Shown: in pieces, positions 25,471 to 38,030 of the stretch | How the letters are laid out: every line of letters starts with the position of its first letter | Position numbering within the stretch: the first letter of the stretch is position 1 | The notes under the pieces: model-generated | What the model saw: the letters and a program-made list of their open reading frames with translations, nothing else | Told to the model about the DNA's origin: nothing | Database searches by the model: none | Assembly: GCA_021904315.1 (NCBI GenBank) | Contig: CM038917.1 | Span: 13,004,041 to 13,068,040, forward strand | Source: Sphagnum magellanicum | Lineage: Eukaryota; Streptophyta; Sphagnopsida; Sphagnales; Sphagnaceae | Length of the DNA stretch: 64,000 nt | Direction of reading: 5' to 3' | Program-made: the position numbers and the translations under genes

Positions 25471-28060
25471 AGATAATGTGACCTTTTTTTTCCTTTGTAA
25501 ACATTAATGAAAACTTTATCAATTTTTGAGTTGAATTTCATCCAATAAAATAAACTGTACCATACATTCTTCCATGCTTTTTGGGTAGCCTCAATAGGAT
25601 TCACATTGTTTTTACCACGGTGAAGAAGGAGAAAAAACAAGTTTTTGGACATCATGAATTGACATGCAATTTTTTAAAAGAAAATCTTTTTGACTAATTT
25701 AGATTATATGTCATGTTCAAGAGAAATGAAAAACATAAGTGAAAAGTTTTCTTGATTGTGAGTAATGTTGAATGGAGTAATAAGATTAAGGGTTACAAAT
25801 AATGTAAACAAATCAAGGAATATAAAGGTGAAATGCCATTCAACTTTTGAATGAAATGTGAAATTATGAGGTGGCATTTGACTTTTGAGCAACAAAGTGG
25901 TGAACATGCATGTGAAGGTTGCAACCACCAAAAGCAAATGAAAAATGTGAAACACCACTTGATTTTTGAATGAGTAAATGCCCTTCATTCTTGAACAATG
26001 AAATAGTGAACAACAATGTGGAGTTTGGAAACATCAAAAGGAAATGAAAATTGAAAGAGAAAATGAGTAGATTAGGGTTAGGGTCATATATAAAATGTTA
26101 GGTTTTTTTTGTTTTTTTCAATAGTCAAAATCCATGATAAAAGTTTATAAAAATTTATTATCTTTAGAAATTTTGGTAGGTAATATAGTTGTCCATGAAA
26201 AAAAAGTTTATTTAATTTCCATATCGTCATGTTTTATGGGAAATTTAACTCCTAAAGTTGAGAATTTGAATCAATTTTTGGGGTAAAATGTTCAATTAAC
26301 ATTTAATTAATTGTCAGTTATCCCTATACATTGGATTGATTTACTATTTCCCATGTCCCATTCATAAATATAAAATTAGAATTGAAAAAGGTAGAAAACT
26401 ACTAAGGGGCACCTTCGATGGAGGTGCAAAAGGAAGGTCCAACAAAATGGAACAATCAAGTTGGTTGAAAGTCATAAATTGAACCGCCACGGCCTTTAAA
26501 TGAAAATCCAAAACTAATTCAAGCCAATTTGAGGAGGAATCTACATGACATCATTTGCAAAGAAAATTTAGTTGGTTTGGACAAAAAATTATACTAGAAG
26601 GTGAGCTCATAGTTTGGAGAACCAAGATGGAAACTAGGGTCTAAGGTTGTATTTCATTGTGTTCATTATTTTTCATTGTTTTTCAGTTGTTTGTTAAGTT
26701 GACATTGTGCAAAAATGGAGGACATTTTGTGGATTAAAGAGATTGTTGAAAGCACCTTACCATTCCATTTTTTAGCACATCTAGTGTTAACATGATTGGA
26801 TTTGTAAATCCACACAAGGTTATTGTTTTAAGGAGCACATTTTCAACTCTTGCCAATGCACAAAATGAAAATGTTTTGAAAATGAGCATAGAAAGTTTTG
26901 ATTATGGAAGATTGAAATGCTAGTTTTCACAAGTTGAATGATATTCATACGTATAAAAAATTGCTAAACCAACTCCCATTCTAAAAAAAAGAGCAACAAG
27001 GAAAAAAAATTTGTAATTACAATGAAAAAGGAAGAGGAGGATAGTGAGAAAGTTGGAAAAAGGTGGGTGAATGATTAAATATTACATCTGATTACAAGGA
27101 GAAATGGAGTTCAAATTTATAAAAAAAGTGAAAAAACAAGATAAATTCTAATTCACTTGAAACTCTAATTGTGCTTGTTTGGATAGAATTTTAAAAAGAA
27201 TGTTTTCAGATTTGAAACTTTCTCTTTTTTAGACTTGAAACTTGAACAAAGTGATTTTTTTGGAAACAAACTAAACATAAAAAATAACAATGACTTTATG
27301 CATTGCCTTAGTTAAAACTAAGATCATCAATATCTTGTGCTTATTTTTCATTCACTATGTGGAGTAGGAAACAAGAAATAAAAAAATTAACATGAGAAAA
27401 ATAACCCCAAAAAAAATCCCCTATTGCTTTCACATGTGAATTTCACACTTTGACCAATTGGACCCTCAAATTGAACCCAATGCCTTTAGACAAACTCGTG
27501 GTACATTGAATTTTTGAAGAAAAAATTAATGTGAAGAAAGGACCAATTCAAGGATTCAATGAATTCGTTGGCCTCACCTACTAAAGTAATGATATTATGT
27601 TTAGATTCATTATAGAGGATAGTAGTTTAAGGGATTTTGGTCTTTAATACATAGGTCTATTTTTATATGAAGATTTTTGAAAGATGATATTTTGGTTTAT
27701 GTTGAAGCTTGGGATTAGTTATAGAGTTATCCTTAGGTCTATCTTGGAGGATGACTCCATTTCCTCAACATCCAGAGCCCACATTCATTCTTGTTTGAGC
27801 AAGGGGGTAGGGCTGTGGTTAATTGTTAGGCCATCTATTTGTTTGTTTTGTGTCACTCACTTTACTTTCACCTCAGCATTACATTTTCATCTCAATTTGA
27901 TTTAACCCTTGACATTTAATCTTTTCACATGTGACTCTGAACACATGTTGGATGCATTTGGCATGCACTTAACTTGTTGTTCATTTGGAGGTCAATGGAT
28001 AACCACACATGACACCATCCAAAACGTCATGTATGCTTTCACAATTGAATCTAATGATTG
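25471..28060. other. Remainder of composite repeat A, no gene
   Basis: Open frames such as minus 25704-25988 and plus 27684-27905 have counterparts in copies B and C and so look like ORFs of a repeat. They show no domain I recognise, and in copy B they are broken. Runs of A and T are common. Confidence 0.6.
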
Positions 28061-28796
28061 TGTCCATAGCCAGGGTTTCAAATAGCTAGTTTGTTGCCAC
28101 ATCTGCCAAATGGAATGACCTAGGTATTGGAGATTGTAATGCCCAAAAACGGCTTCAAGCTCCAGTGGGATGGCCAATTTTGATGCGAATAATGATATGT
28201 CAACGTGGGTGCCAGATTAGCACATTGAAAAGCTAGACACTAGTGGGAATAGGAAGGGTGACATATGTCCATGTTATGGTAGTCATATGTTATACATGCT
28301 AACTTGTGGAGGATGATGCACCATGCTCACTTCACACTGCAATCACCAATAGACACTCCCAATTTGAAATAGCCATAGCCAAGATAATCACCTGATCATC
28401 AATGCCATACAATAATAATCATGAATGTCACAACCAGTTTTGCACATGGAGACTGCCTAAAACCATCCAAGACAAGTCCAAGTAATTAGTTCATGTGCAA
28501 TCAACAAATTTGAACTTCCTACTTCACTACTTGATCATTTATATAGGTACATATTTACTTTCATTCTGAGAACTTTGTGGCCTTCTTGGTCACAGGTAGT
28601 TTATCCCCTGCTTGCATACCCGTGTTGCTTTTGTGAACTTATCGGACTGAACACATGGATCATTTGAATCCTGTCTCCACCACTGTAGGATTTCCATTGA
28701 TTTTAACTCCATGCATTTTTTCAACATGGAACCCCTCCAATGCAATTTTCAAACTTAGGAAGGCATGCTCTGGAAACAGCGAACAAAGATTTGATT
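28061..28796. other. 3' flank of the coiled-coil gene
   Basis: This is single-copy DNA between the edge of composite repeat A and the stop codon at 28797. It probably includes the 3' UTR of the minus-strand gene. I did not identify a firm polyadenylation signal or any other gene. Confidence 0.5.
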
Positions 28797-30925
28797 TCAG
28801 TGTTGATGGAGGTGGCCCAATCCGACTGAAGAAAGGATCACAAACACAACAGCATGGAGACCTAGAACATAAGCCACTGTCAGCAAGCGAAGGAGCCTGC
28901 TGCGCCGCAGTTGGCTGCCCGCATGAAGACTGAAAGCATCCATTCTCAGAGCTACTTGAGCAACATTCTCTGAAACTCCCTTAGCACCCCTTTGGCGCAC
29001 TGGAGCTGACCGGAGCCTGGAATCCTCCAAGGCAAATGCTGCTGCAGCTGATGATAGTCCTGATGATGACCGACCAATCTTGTTTCTTTTAAAATAGTCA
29101 AGGTCACCATTTCCAGCAACAAGATTTCGCCCTGCTGTATTAGCTCGCTCAAGTCCAAGTTCCAGTGCATTTCGCTCATTGGCAAGGGACTCCAGTTGTG
29201 CCTGCGAAAAGGTTTCTATACTTTATATATTCCAGTAGGGAGTGAGGAGAAATACTACTTCTTGGGCAAAGCCTAATTTGCAGCTTGAAAATAACTGCAA
29301 ACACAATGACCTTCAAAGCAAGTCCAGAAGGATATGTTTGTGGATTAGCCTTACATCCAGAAAGATCTACACACTGCACAATATTTGAGCTCCACCGGGG
29401 ATAATCTTATTCATTACTGTGAAACAATCTGCTTTGTTTTGCAGTTTATCAGCAGTGAAGATACTGGCAAAAATGTTCTAGACAGATAGAATTATGAAGA
29501 ATCACAGATCCAGACACACCTGCTTTGTCACCAATTGCTCAGTTAAGCTTCGTAACCTGCGCTCCAGATCTTTTTCTCGTTGGACTGCATGACACATGCC
29601 CCCTTCAGAACATTTGTTTCAACTATGTCTTAACTGCTTCAAAAAAACCACAAGACTGATGCAAAGCTCTAAAGAAACTTCAGATGCTAGACGCTTCCAC
29701 CTCAACACATGACTAGCTTCCATGCTGACCTGTTGAATTGCAGATCAACTCAAACATAACAATAATCTACCTGGAGAGGGCCATCTTGCTGTGTTTTGTT
29801 GCAAAGACATCCATTCCTCCTCCAACTTTGAGACTTTGATTTTCCAGTTCTCCTGCATTGGACTCACAACAAGTTGTTTCTCTGACTACATGAATTCTGA
29901 GGAACAGAACCAGATGCACCATCAACCAGCTAGAAGACACATAGAAGTTTGCTTGAGTCTATCTGTGACCCAGAAATGGGTTTATGCACGATGGAAGCCT
30001 ACCAGCTCTGTTTTTATTATTTCTACGCCCTGTTCATCACTTGATCGGACACCTTTTGCATTGGTTTCATCATTCAGCTTGCTGTCATCCTCAGTTTGCT
30101 GCATTTCAATTGACATTGCTTGTGATGCAGAGCTTTCTTTCTCAGCAAGAGCTGCTTGGAGCTGCTCAAGCTCATCCCTAAGTTGTGTTTCTCTATGCTC
30201 CATCTCCTGCGGTTATTGTAAGCAGAACAATCACAAAAAAAGAGAGATAAGTAAGCAGGACCTGATTCAGGAGTACAATCTCTTTGATATCAAATCTCAT
30301 TCAACAAAAAAAATTCAAAATCAATGAAGTAGGCAAATAAAAAGAAAAAATCCTGCAGTCATGCAATCTGTATTGGTGTTTGAAGAAACATGTCGATGCT
30401 ACATGTGTTCCCACAAAGACCTAGAGATAGAGAAGAGGTGCAACAAAACCTGCAAGCTGCCTTCCAGGTGACGAGCTTCCTGAGCCTTCTGACGTATATG
30501 CTCCTGTCTGGCCGTCAACGCTTTAGCATATGCTGCATTCTCTGCTTGCAATGAGGTCTCCCGCAATTGCAACTGCCAAAGAATGATGCATAATAAGAGA
30601 CCGCTGCCAATAAACCTTTGTATACTTCAAGAGTGAAGAAACCTTTACAGACCTGTTCGCGGGTGGCAGAGTGTGCATGAATCTCGAGAGCCAGAGCGGA
30701 ATGGGCTGCCACCGAGTCAGCATGTAGATGAGGCAGACGTTCGGCAATGTGCGCGGGAGGCATCCGTTGCCTGATTTGCTGCAGACTGTGCTGCAAAGCC
30801 GCTGCGCGGGCATCTAACGCACTAACAGCCTGCCATTGCTGAGGGGTCATACGCAGCGTGTGGTCGTCAGATCCCGCTCCGCTTCCACCCACCACATCCG
30901 CTGCCCATGCCAACAAACCCGCCAT
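28797..30925 (-). CDS. Coiled-coil protein with C-terminal membrane anchor
   Basis: An intact gene for a conserved plant protein of unknown function that I recognise by sequence but cannot name. Six exons on the minus strand: 30925-30653, 30572-30450, 30206-30003, 29852-29771, 29584-29520 and 29201-28797. All introns are GT..AG and the sum is 383 residues plus stop. Features: N-terminus MAGLLAWAADVVGG, then RLPHLHADSVAAHSALALEI (64-83), charged heptad-like coiled coil over roughly 85-270, a conserved WPSPVQREKDLERRLRSL block, a Ser/Ala-rich linker, and a hydrophobic segment LLTVAYVLGLHAVVFVIL (about 355-372) a few residues from the end. That layout suggests a tail-anchored or golgin-like protein of the endomembrane system (inference). 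The start is the first ATG, preceded by a GC-richer leader. Codons and splice sites look unbroken. Confidence 0.9.
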
Positions 30926-31700
30926 GCCTGACCTTGTGTTCCTTTGACCTCAAGAGATACCAAAATTTGCTCTCCTCCTATTCCCTGGCCATCTGTTCCA
31001 AAACCATTGCTCCGCCGTTTGCTCCTGATCTCTGTTCCCGCTGTCTGACTGTGTCTATCACCTCCATGTAGGTACCGGTTCTTCTTGGTTCTTTGCAATT
31101 GTTCCACCACATCTGAGATTCTTTTCTACTCAAGTTCTCATGTCGAACACCAAAAAAGAAATAAATAAATAAATAAAATCTTCCTGCGCCGCTTCTTATA
31201 TCACAGGATGCGGTCAGACTCGCCTGCCCTCCCTTTCTCCCAAACTCTTACAGATTCCAATACTTGCTCACTGTCGCCTCTTCGAACATCTCTTAATCCT
31301 GCTCGCCGCCTCCGTCGTCTCGAATGCCTACGTTGACCCCTTTTAGTGGACATGAAATGCTCGGCCTGCAAGATTCCTCAAATCTTTCCCAGTCAAACTC
31401 CTATGTTGGATTTCAAACGGTGTCTCTCGTTCTTCTTACACCCACTGCGTCACATGCGTCCGGAGCGTCAGAATTCGCATCAGGATTCGAGTCAGATGAG
31501 TCCTCTTTCTCATCGGAGCTTCAGAGTTCACTGGCACCATGAGCTAGGGTTTTTTCCCCGGACACCCCCACCCTCATTCCTTCGGCCGGTTCACAAGTTC
31601 GAAGTTCGAACCCTAAAATTTGGAACGTGTAGTGTAAAGAAATCCACAACTAACAGCCATCCCCATTGGCGCTCATGAAAGCAGGTTTTGGATGAACAAG
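30926..31700 (-). promoter_or_regulatory. 5' leader and likely promoter of the coiled-coil gene
   Basis: This GC-richer stretch lies upstream of the ATG at 30925. From 31117 onward it is duplicated at 58796, so the first 190 bp of leader are unique and the rest is shared. It contains AAAACCCTAGCTC on the minus strand (31541-31553), a telo-box-like element common in plant housekeeping promoters, and an AAATAAATAAATAAATAA run at 31158-31175. No transcription start can be fixed from sequence alone. Confidence 0.5.
31204..31542 (+). pseudogene. Possible broken first exon facing the coiled-coil gene
   Basis: The plus strand reads MRSDSPALPFSQTLTDSN and on to a stop at 31330. From 31324 an overlapping frame continues with a Ser-rich stretch ending in LLTPTASHASGASEFASG and stops at 31542. 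Base composition and Ser/Arg content resemble a plastid transit peptide, with a lumenal-type A-x-A cleavage site (inference). The copy at 58884-59240 has the same first-frame stop plus further small changes. It may simply be leader sequence of the opposite gene. I do not recognise a family. Confidence 0.25.
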
Positions 31701-32768
31701 AGTAAATATTACTGCTGTTTGGGGGCAGGAAAAATGGCGTTTCATTTGTGCACAGGATGCTATGGCTGGCGAAAATGCGTTACATGGTTAAACATCTTCT
31801 GTTGATTGGTCTAGGTGGTTTGCTGACGAGGACATTTTAGATGACAATCCAAGTCCAAAATCTAAGGAACCAATTTGAACAAATGTAACCATAAAAAAAA
31901 ACCAAAATGCTTCAAGATATTATATCTCTATAACTTTTTCATCACAAAAATTCAACAAAAGATCGATGGCCGGAACCATCACATGGGAGACAAAAAAGGA
32001 AGGCCAAAGAAAGACCAAAAGACACACAACCTACAAGAACACAAAAAAGAGGGAGAGAGTTAGTCCCTCTCGTGGTGGCAAGAAACCATTTCATCCACGG
32101 CCCTCTAATGTTGCCTGCATGCAAATTGTGAGATTTAATAATAATGGGAGGTCTAAAACAAGCATCACTAACCAATACAATCTTCCTCTTTATAACAAAG
32201 GCTAAAGCACGCTAAAAAACAATATTAACACGTTGCTTGAAAAATTGAATGGAAAAAGACAAGGATAAATGATTTCATGATTGCCTATCATCGAAAAGAC
32301 GAGCACACTCCTTAATGAAACGATCCATATCACGCCTGAATGTGTCATGCACCTCCATGGCCATTGTAATAAAGTGGTGCTTCTCATGAAGCCTTTTATA
32401 CTTGCAAATTTTAATAATGGCACTAAATTTTGCAACTACACCTATTAGTCAACTAATGACACTTGAAACCACTGTTTCATGTGTTGAATTAGTAACCACC
32501 ACATTAACAACAAAGACTTAATCCTCCCAAGTCATGTAAAGATCGGTTCATAATGAAACTCCTAATGTAAGGGTGTACCATCGTTCTCTCCATGCAACGT
32601 GCCCACTTTATCAAACAAAGACATACATGAAATTTTGAATGGTGTCATGTGTGGTTTTTCATTGACTTCCAAATGAACAACGAGCTAAGTGCATGTCAAA
32701 TGCATCCCACCCATGTTCACACTCACATATGAAAAGACTAAATGCCGAGGGCTAAATCAAATTGAAAT

Positions 32769-35065
32769 CACTACTAGAAATCTTGTCATTTGCAACCAGT
32801 CACTATGCAACTAGCATGTAACTGGTTGTCGTTTATAACTATCTTGGTCATGTTTGCAACTACAAATTTGGTATTGTATAAATTTTAGGCCATACGATTA
32901 TGTGTGCAACTAAATGTGTACAACATGGACACGTGTCATAAAAATAATGGCCTAAACTTATACATATTTAAATATTATATTTAATATATCTACATAGGTT
33001 ATATATAATATTATTATGTACCTCTAGTACTAAGGTTAACCCCATGCTAACTTAGGCTAGCCTAAACTAACCTAGGTTAAATTAACCATGGTTAAATTAA
33101 ATTAAACTAAACTAATTATGGCTAAATTAAATTAAATTAAGCTAAACTAACCATAGTTAAATTAAGTTTAAGCTAAAATAATAATGGCTAAATTAAATTA
33201 GGCTAAAATTAACCATGGCTAAATTTATTATATTAAACCCATTATGGCTAAATTAAATTAGGTTAAAATTAACTATGGTTAAATTAAGTTAAACAAAATT
33301 AATTATGTCTAAATCAAGTTAGGCTAAATTAAATTAAACTAAATTAAACTAGGCTAAAATAAATATGGCTAAATTAAGTTAGGTCAAATTAATTACGGCT
33401 AAATTAAGTTAGGCTATAATATTTATGGCTAAAATAAATTAAACTAAATTAAGTTAAACTAAACCATGGTTTAAATATGTTTAACTTTATTTTATTTTGG
33501 GATATTTTATTATAAATAATCATAATTATTAATTAAATGTTTGTTATAATTATAGTGATAATCAATGATATATATATAGGTATTATATATTTAAATTTTA
33601 TTATTTCTGTTAAAATATTAATGTAAATAGGCTACACTAATTAACCTACAAGTATACAAACATCCTAAGCTAATTATTAATTTAAATTAAATAATAATAT
33701 TAAAATCACATTTTCATTAAGTAATCATAATTACTAAATATCCTATAATCACCTTTGAAATGCAAAAGAAAAGGAGTAATGAAGAACTAACAAGAAGAAA
33801 AATAAGAAAAATAAGCTTTCCAAGTTATAAAACGTTATGTTTTTTGTTTTTTTCTTAGGACCCCTCCTACTTTCAAAGCTCATAACTTTCTTATTTCTTA
33901 TTCATTTAAACAATTTACAATGATATAGGAGTGCCATCTGAAATCCTACAAATCACATTGGAACTCTAATAGCAAAAAAAAACATAAAATGAACTTTCTA
34001 GGTGTTTAAGAACCGGCCTTAATAGTTTCTTTTTTGAGTTTTTTGACCCCCTTTACTTTGAAGGGCCATAACTTTCTGATTTATAATTTGTTTTCAACGA
34101 TTTTTAGTGTGTTAGATGCGCCAAGAGGAGGGCTTCAAGTTTTGTTTGGACACCAAAAATAATAGAGCCCTCCCCTAGCTATTATACTTTAATATTGTAG
34201 TTGCATCCATTGTGCAACTAGGTTGGTTCATGAGGTTTGCAATGGAATGCTTTAACCCATATCCTTTGGCTTTCAATTTTATTTGGCTCCATATATAAGT
34301 AGGAGCAATAGATATGTTGAAACCAAATACCAAGTGCCATTGGGGATGAGTGAATGAAAAAAACTTGACCTTTATGAAATGGTCAAACCTAAAAATAAAA
34401 TCGGATTATTCTAAACCTACTTATATAACCTAAGCCTAATTATTTTTCAACCTATTTACATACCTAAATAAACCTACTTATTTAATAGGGTTTAATTATT
34501 ATCTACCTACCTAGGCACCATGTGTGAACATCTTATTAACCATAAATTGGATGACTTATATTTCATTAATTAGTATTAAAGATTTTAAAAATAGATGGGC
34601 TTTGATTGCCACATGTCACCATATAATTGGTGTTAAAATATTGAACACGTGTCAAATGATCAATGAACGTTCCATGGTGTGCCACGTGTCATCATCATAG
34701 TGGCAAAACCTTTAATGATTGAGATTAATCTAATGAATTTTTAATTTTGAAAACACAAAAAAATTAAAATAATGACACGTGTCCACAACTAGTTGTCTAA
34801 TTTCTAAACATGTGTCATATTTTGATTAGTTGCATGTAGTTGCAAGGAAAGTTGAACATAAAGTGCAACTACATTTGGATTGGTATGTATGTATGAACAT
34901 GTATACTAACACTGTATGTACATGTTGCATATGTAGTGTCGCATGAAACTGCATGTCATGTGCAACTTGTCTTAAGCAACTACACAAATTTGCAATTGCA
35001 TGTGTCGCATGCAACTGAATTTTAGTTGCAAACAACAGTTGTAAAACCCAAAATTTTTAGTAGTG
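32769..35065. mobile_element. Non-autonomous CACTA element
   Basis: A 2297-bp element with termini CACTACTAGAAATCTTG at the left and, in inverse, CACTACTAAAAATTTTG at the right, 15 of 17 matching. It is flanked by the 3-bp target duplication AAT (32766-32768 and 35066-35068). The paralogous sequence at 60468-60476 lacks the element, so it is an empty site. Subterminal regions repeat TTGCAACTA and GTTGCATG motifs, as CACTA transposase-binding regions do. There is no open frame of transposase type; the interior is AT-rich with minisatellite DNA. Confidence 0.92.
33040..33480. repeat. Degenerate minisatellite inside the CACTA element
   Basis: About 440 bp built of variants of ATGGCTAAATTAAATTAGG and the related GCTAAATTAA core, with irregular unit length. 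It is confined to the CACTA interior, so it probably arose within the element. Confidence 0.75.
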
Positions 35066-35068
35066 AAT

Positions 35069-37489
35069 GAAAACATAACGCTGAAGTGAAAGTGAAGTGT
35101 GTAATGCAAAATGAACAAATAGATGGCCTAACAACTAACCATAGCCTTGCCCCCTTGCTCAAACAATAACAAATGTGGCCTTTGGATGTTGAGGAAATGG
35201 AATCATCTTCCAAAATAGACTTAAAGATCACCCCATAACTAATTTCAAGTTTCAACATAAGCCAAAATATCATCTTTCAAAAATCTTCATATAAAAATAG
35301 ACCTATGTATTAAGGGCCAAAATCCTTTAAGCTCCTATCCTTTATAATGAATTTAAACACAATATCGTTGCCTTGGTAGGTGAGGCCAACAAATTGATTG
35401 AATCCTTGAATTGGTCCTTTTTTCACATTAAATTTTTCTTCAAAAATTTAATGTACCACAAGTGTGTCTAAAGGCATTGGGTTCAATTTGAGGGTCCAAT
35501 TGGTCAAAGTGTGAGATTCACATGTGAAAGTAGTAAGGTTTTTTTTTTTTTTTTTGGTCATTTTTTTCATGTTAATTTTTTTGCTTCTTGTTTTTTGCTC
35601 CACATAGTAAAAATAAGCACAAGATATTGACAATCTTAGTTTTAACTAGGGCAATGCATAAAGTCATTATTACTTTTTATGTTTAGTTTGATTTCAAAAA
35701 AATTATCACTTCATTCAAGTTTCAAATCTAAAAAAGAGAAAGTTTTAGATTTGAAAACAAATTTTGAAAAAAACATCTATCAGAACAAGCACAATTAGAG
35801 TTTCAAGTAAATTGGAATTTATCTTGTTTTTTCACATTTTTAATAAATTTGAGCTCCATTTCTCCTTGTAATCAAATGCAATATTTAATCATTCACCCAC
35901 TTTTTTCCAACTTTTTCACTTTCCTCTTCTTCCTTTTTCATTGTAATTACAATCATTTTTTTCCTTGTCGTTCTTTTCTTGAGAAGGGGAGTTGGTTTAG
36001 CAATTTCTTGTAAATATGAATCTCATTCAACTTGTGAAAATGGGCATTTCAATCTTCCATAATCAAAACTTTTTATTTTCATTTTCAAAACATTTTCATT
36101 TTGTGCATTGGCAAGAGTTGAAAATGTGTTCCTTAAAACAACAACGTTGTGTGGATTTATAAATCCAACCATGTCAACATTAGATGTGCTCAAAAATGGA
36201 GTGGTAAGGTGCTTTCAACAATGTTTTCAATCCACAAAATGTCCTCCATTCTTGCACAATCTCAACTATACAAACAAGTGAAAAATAATGAAGACAATGA
36301 AAAACAACCTTAGACCCTAATTTCCATCTTGGTTCTCCAAACCATGACCTCGCCTTCTAGTTTAAGTTTTTGTCCAAACCAACTGAATTTCCTTCGCAAA
36401 TGATGTCATGTAGATTCCTTCTCAAATTGGCTTGAATTGGTTTCAGATCTTCATTTAAAAGCCTTGGGGGTCCAATTTATGACTCTCAACCAACTGGATT
36501 GTTCCATTTTGTTGTACCTTCCTTTTGCACCTCCATCGAAGGTGCCCCTTAGTACCTTTTTCAATTCTAACTTTATATTTATGAATGGGACATGGGAAAT
36601 AGTAAATCAATCCAATGTATAGGAATAATTGACAATTAGTTAATGCTAGTTGAGCCTTTTGCCCAAAAATTGATTCAAATTCTCAATTTTAGGGAGTTAA
36701 ATTTCCCATAAAACATGACAATGTGGAAATCAATTAAACTTTTTTTTCATGGACAACTATATTGCCTACCAAAATTTCTAAAGATAATAAATTTCTAGAA
36801 GCTTTTATCATGGATTTTGACTATTGAAAAAAACAGAAAATTACCTAACATTTCTTAGATCACCCTAACCTTGATCTACTCATTTTCTCTTTCAATTTTC
36901 ATTTTCTTTCGATGTTTCCAAACTTCACATTGTTGTTCACTACTTCATTGTTCGAGAGTGAAGGGCATTTACTCACCAAAATCAAGTGGTGCTTCACATT
37001 TTTCATTTGCTTTTGGTGGTTGCAACCTTCACATTCATGTTCACCACTTTGTTGCTCAAAAGTCAAATGTCACCTCATAATTTCACATTTCATTCAAAAG
37101 TTAAATGACATCTCACCTTTACATTCCTTGATTTGTTGACATTATTTGTAACCCTTAATCTTATTACTCTATTCAACATTACTCACAATCAAGAAAACTT
37201 TTCATTTATCTTTTTCATTTCTCTTGAACATGTCATATAATCAAAATTAGTCAAAAAGATTTCTTTTAAAAAATTAGATGTCAATTTCATGATGTGCAAA
37301 ACCTTGTTTTTTCTCCTTCTTCATCGTGGTAAAAACAATGTGAATCCTATTGAGGCTACCCAAAAAACATGGAAGAATGTATGGTATAGTTTATTTTATT
37401 GGATCAAATTCAATTAATTTGATAAAGTTTTCATTAATGTTTACAAAGGAAAAAAAGGTCACATTATCTTTGCAACATTAAGAAAAAAA
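35069..37489. other. Composite copy B, non-coding part
   Basis: Homologous to 60477-62889 and, in inverse, to 25471-27930. ORF-like stretches (minus 35022-35273 and plus 36871-37139) are repeat-derived, without a recognised domain, and degraded relative to copies A and C. Confidence 0.6.
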
Positions 37490-37944
37490 TGGGGGTTGGA
37501 CTTGGATAAATGTATTGCATTTGGATCATATGGAGCTACAACAATGGTTGGGCAAAGGACATGAGTTTAGACCATGTTGAAACAAAAGGTAAAACCCTTT
37601 CATCATTTCAGTGCATTGTGTTACCTTTAGAACTAATCTTACAACCCTTGAAATCATTAAAACTAAACCATATGATATCATTTCCAAAGAAGTTGATTCT
37701 TTGTTAAATTCTATCATTAATCACTTTTTGAAATCTTCAAGCACAAGGCTACATTGCAAACCCTACATCAAAAGTTTAATGATTTGTAGAAGATAATGAA
37801 AAGGTATCACAAAATGAGATGGTTGTTTTGGTGGTAGGTTATTACCTATTCATGTGATAGTCTAGGATAGTGTCATAATATATTATTATGATGCACCTAT
37901 TGAGAAAAATGGTGGATCTGCTCAATTAATGTATAAAAAATGAA

Positions 37945-37980
<36 letters not shown>

Positions 37981-38030
37981 CTCCACGTTGTTATGGAATA
38001 CTGATGATGATCTACCATTTCATTTTTATA
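37490..38030 (+). pseudogene. hAT transposase fragment, copy B
   Basis: The plus strand shows CIAFGSYGATTMVGQRT and HCVTFRTNLTTLEIIKTKP, then the SKEVDSLLNSIINHFLKSS helix and DGCFGG/RWL region in a shifted frame, as in copies A and C. It contains several stops and a (TA)n run at 37946-37978. Fragment only. Confidence 0.65.
37946..37978. repeat. (TA)n microsatellite
   Basis: An uninterrupted TA run of about 16 units lies inside hAT fragment B. The corresponding site in copies A and C has only a short TATATA, so it expanded after the copies separated. Confidence 0.9.

Larger units (their letters stand above)
24012..28060 (-). repeat. Composite repeat, copy A
   Basis: The reverse complement of this stretch matches copy B (32630-38949, after removing the CACTA insert) and copy C (60330-64000). 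In the sense of B and C it contains a non-coding part with ORF-like stretches, then hAT transposase pieces, then (opposite strand) the C48-like and helicase-tail parts of the Helitron. Only copy A is joined to the rest of the Helitron in this window. Homology to C ends near 28060 on one side. Confidence 0.85.

Noticed and set aside
25704-25988. Hydrophobic 94-codon frame repeated at 62351-62635 as a possible membrane protein
   Set aside because: Conserved only because the composite repeat was copied. The third copy at 36871-37139 is broken and no family is recognisable.
30515-30813. 96-codon minus-strand frame overlapping the first two exons of the coiled-coil gene
   Set aside because: It is an out-of-frame reading through intron 1; the spliced frame matches a conserved plant protein.
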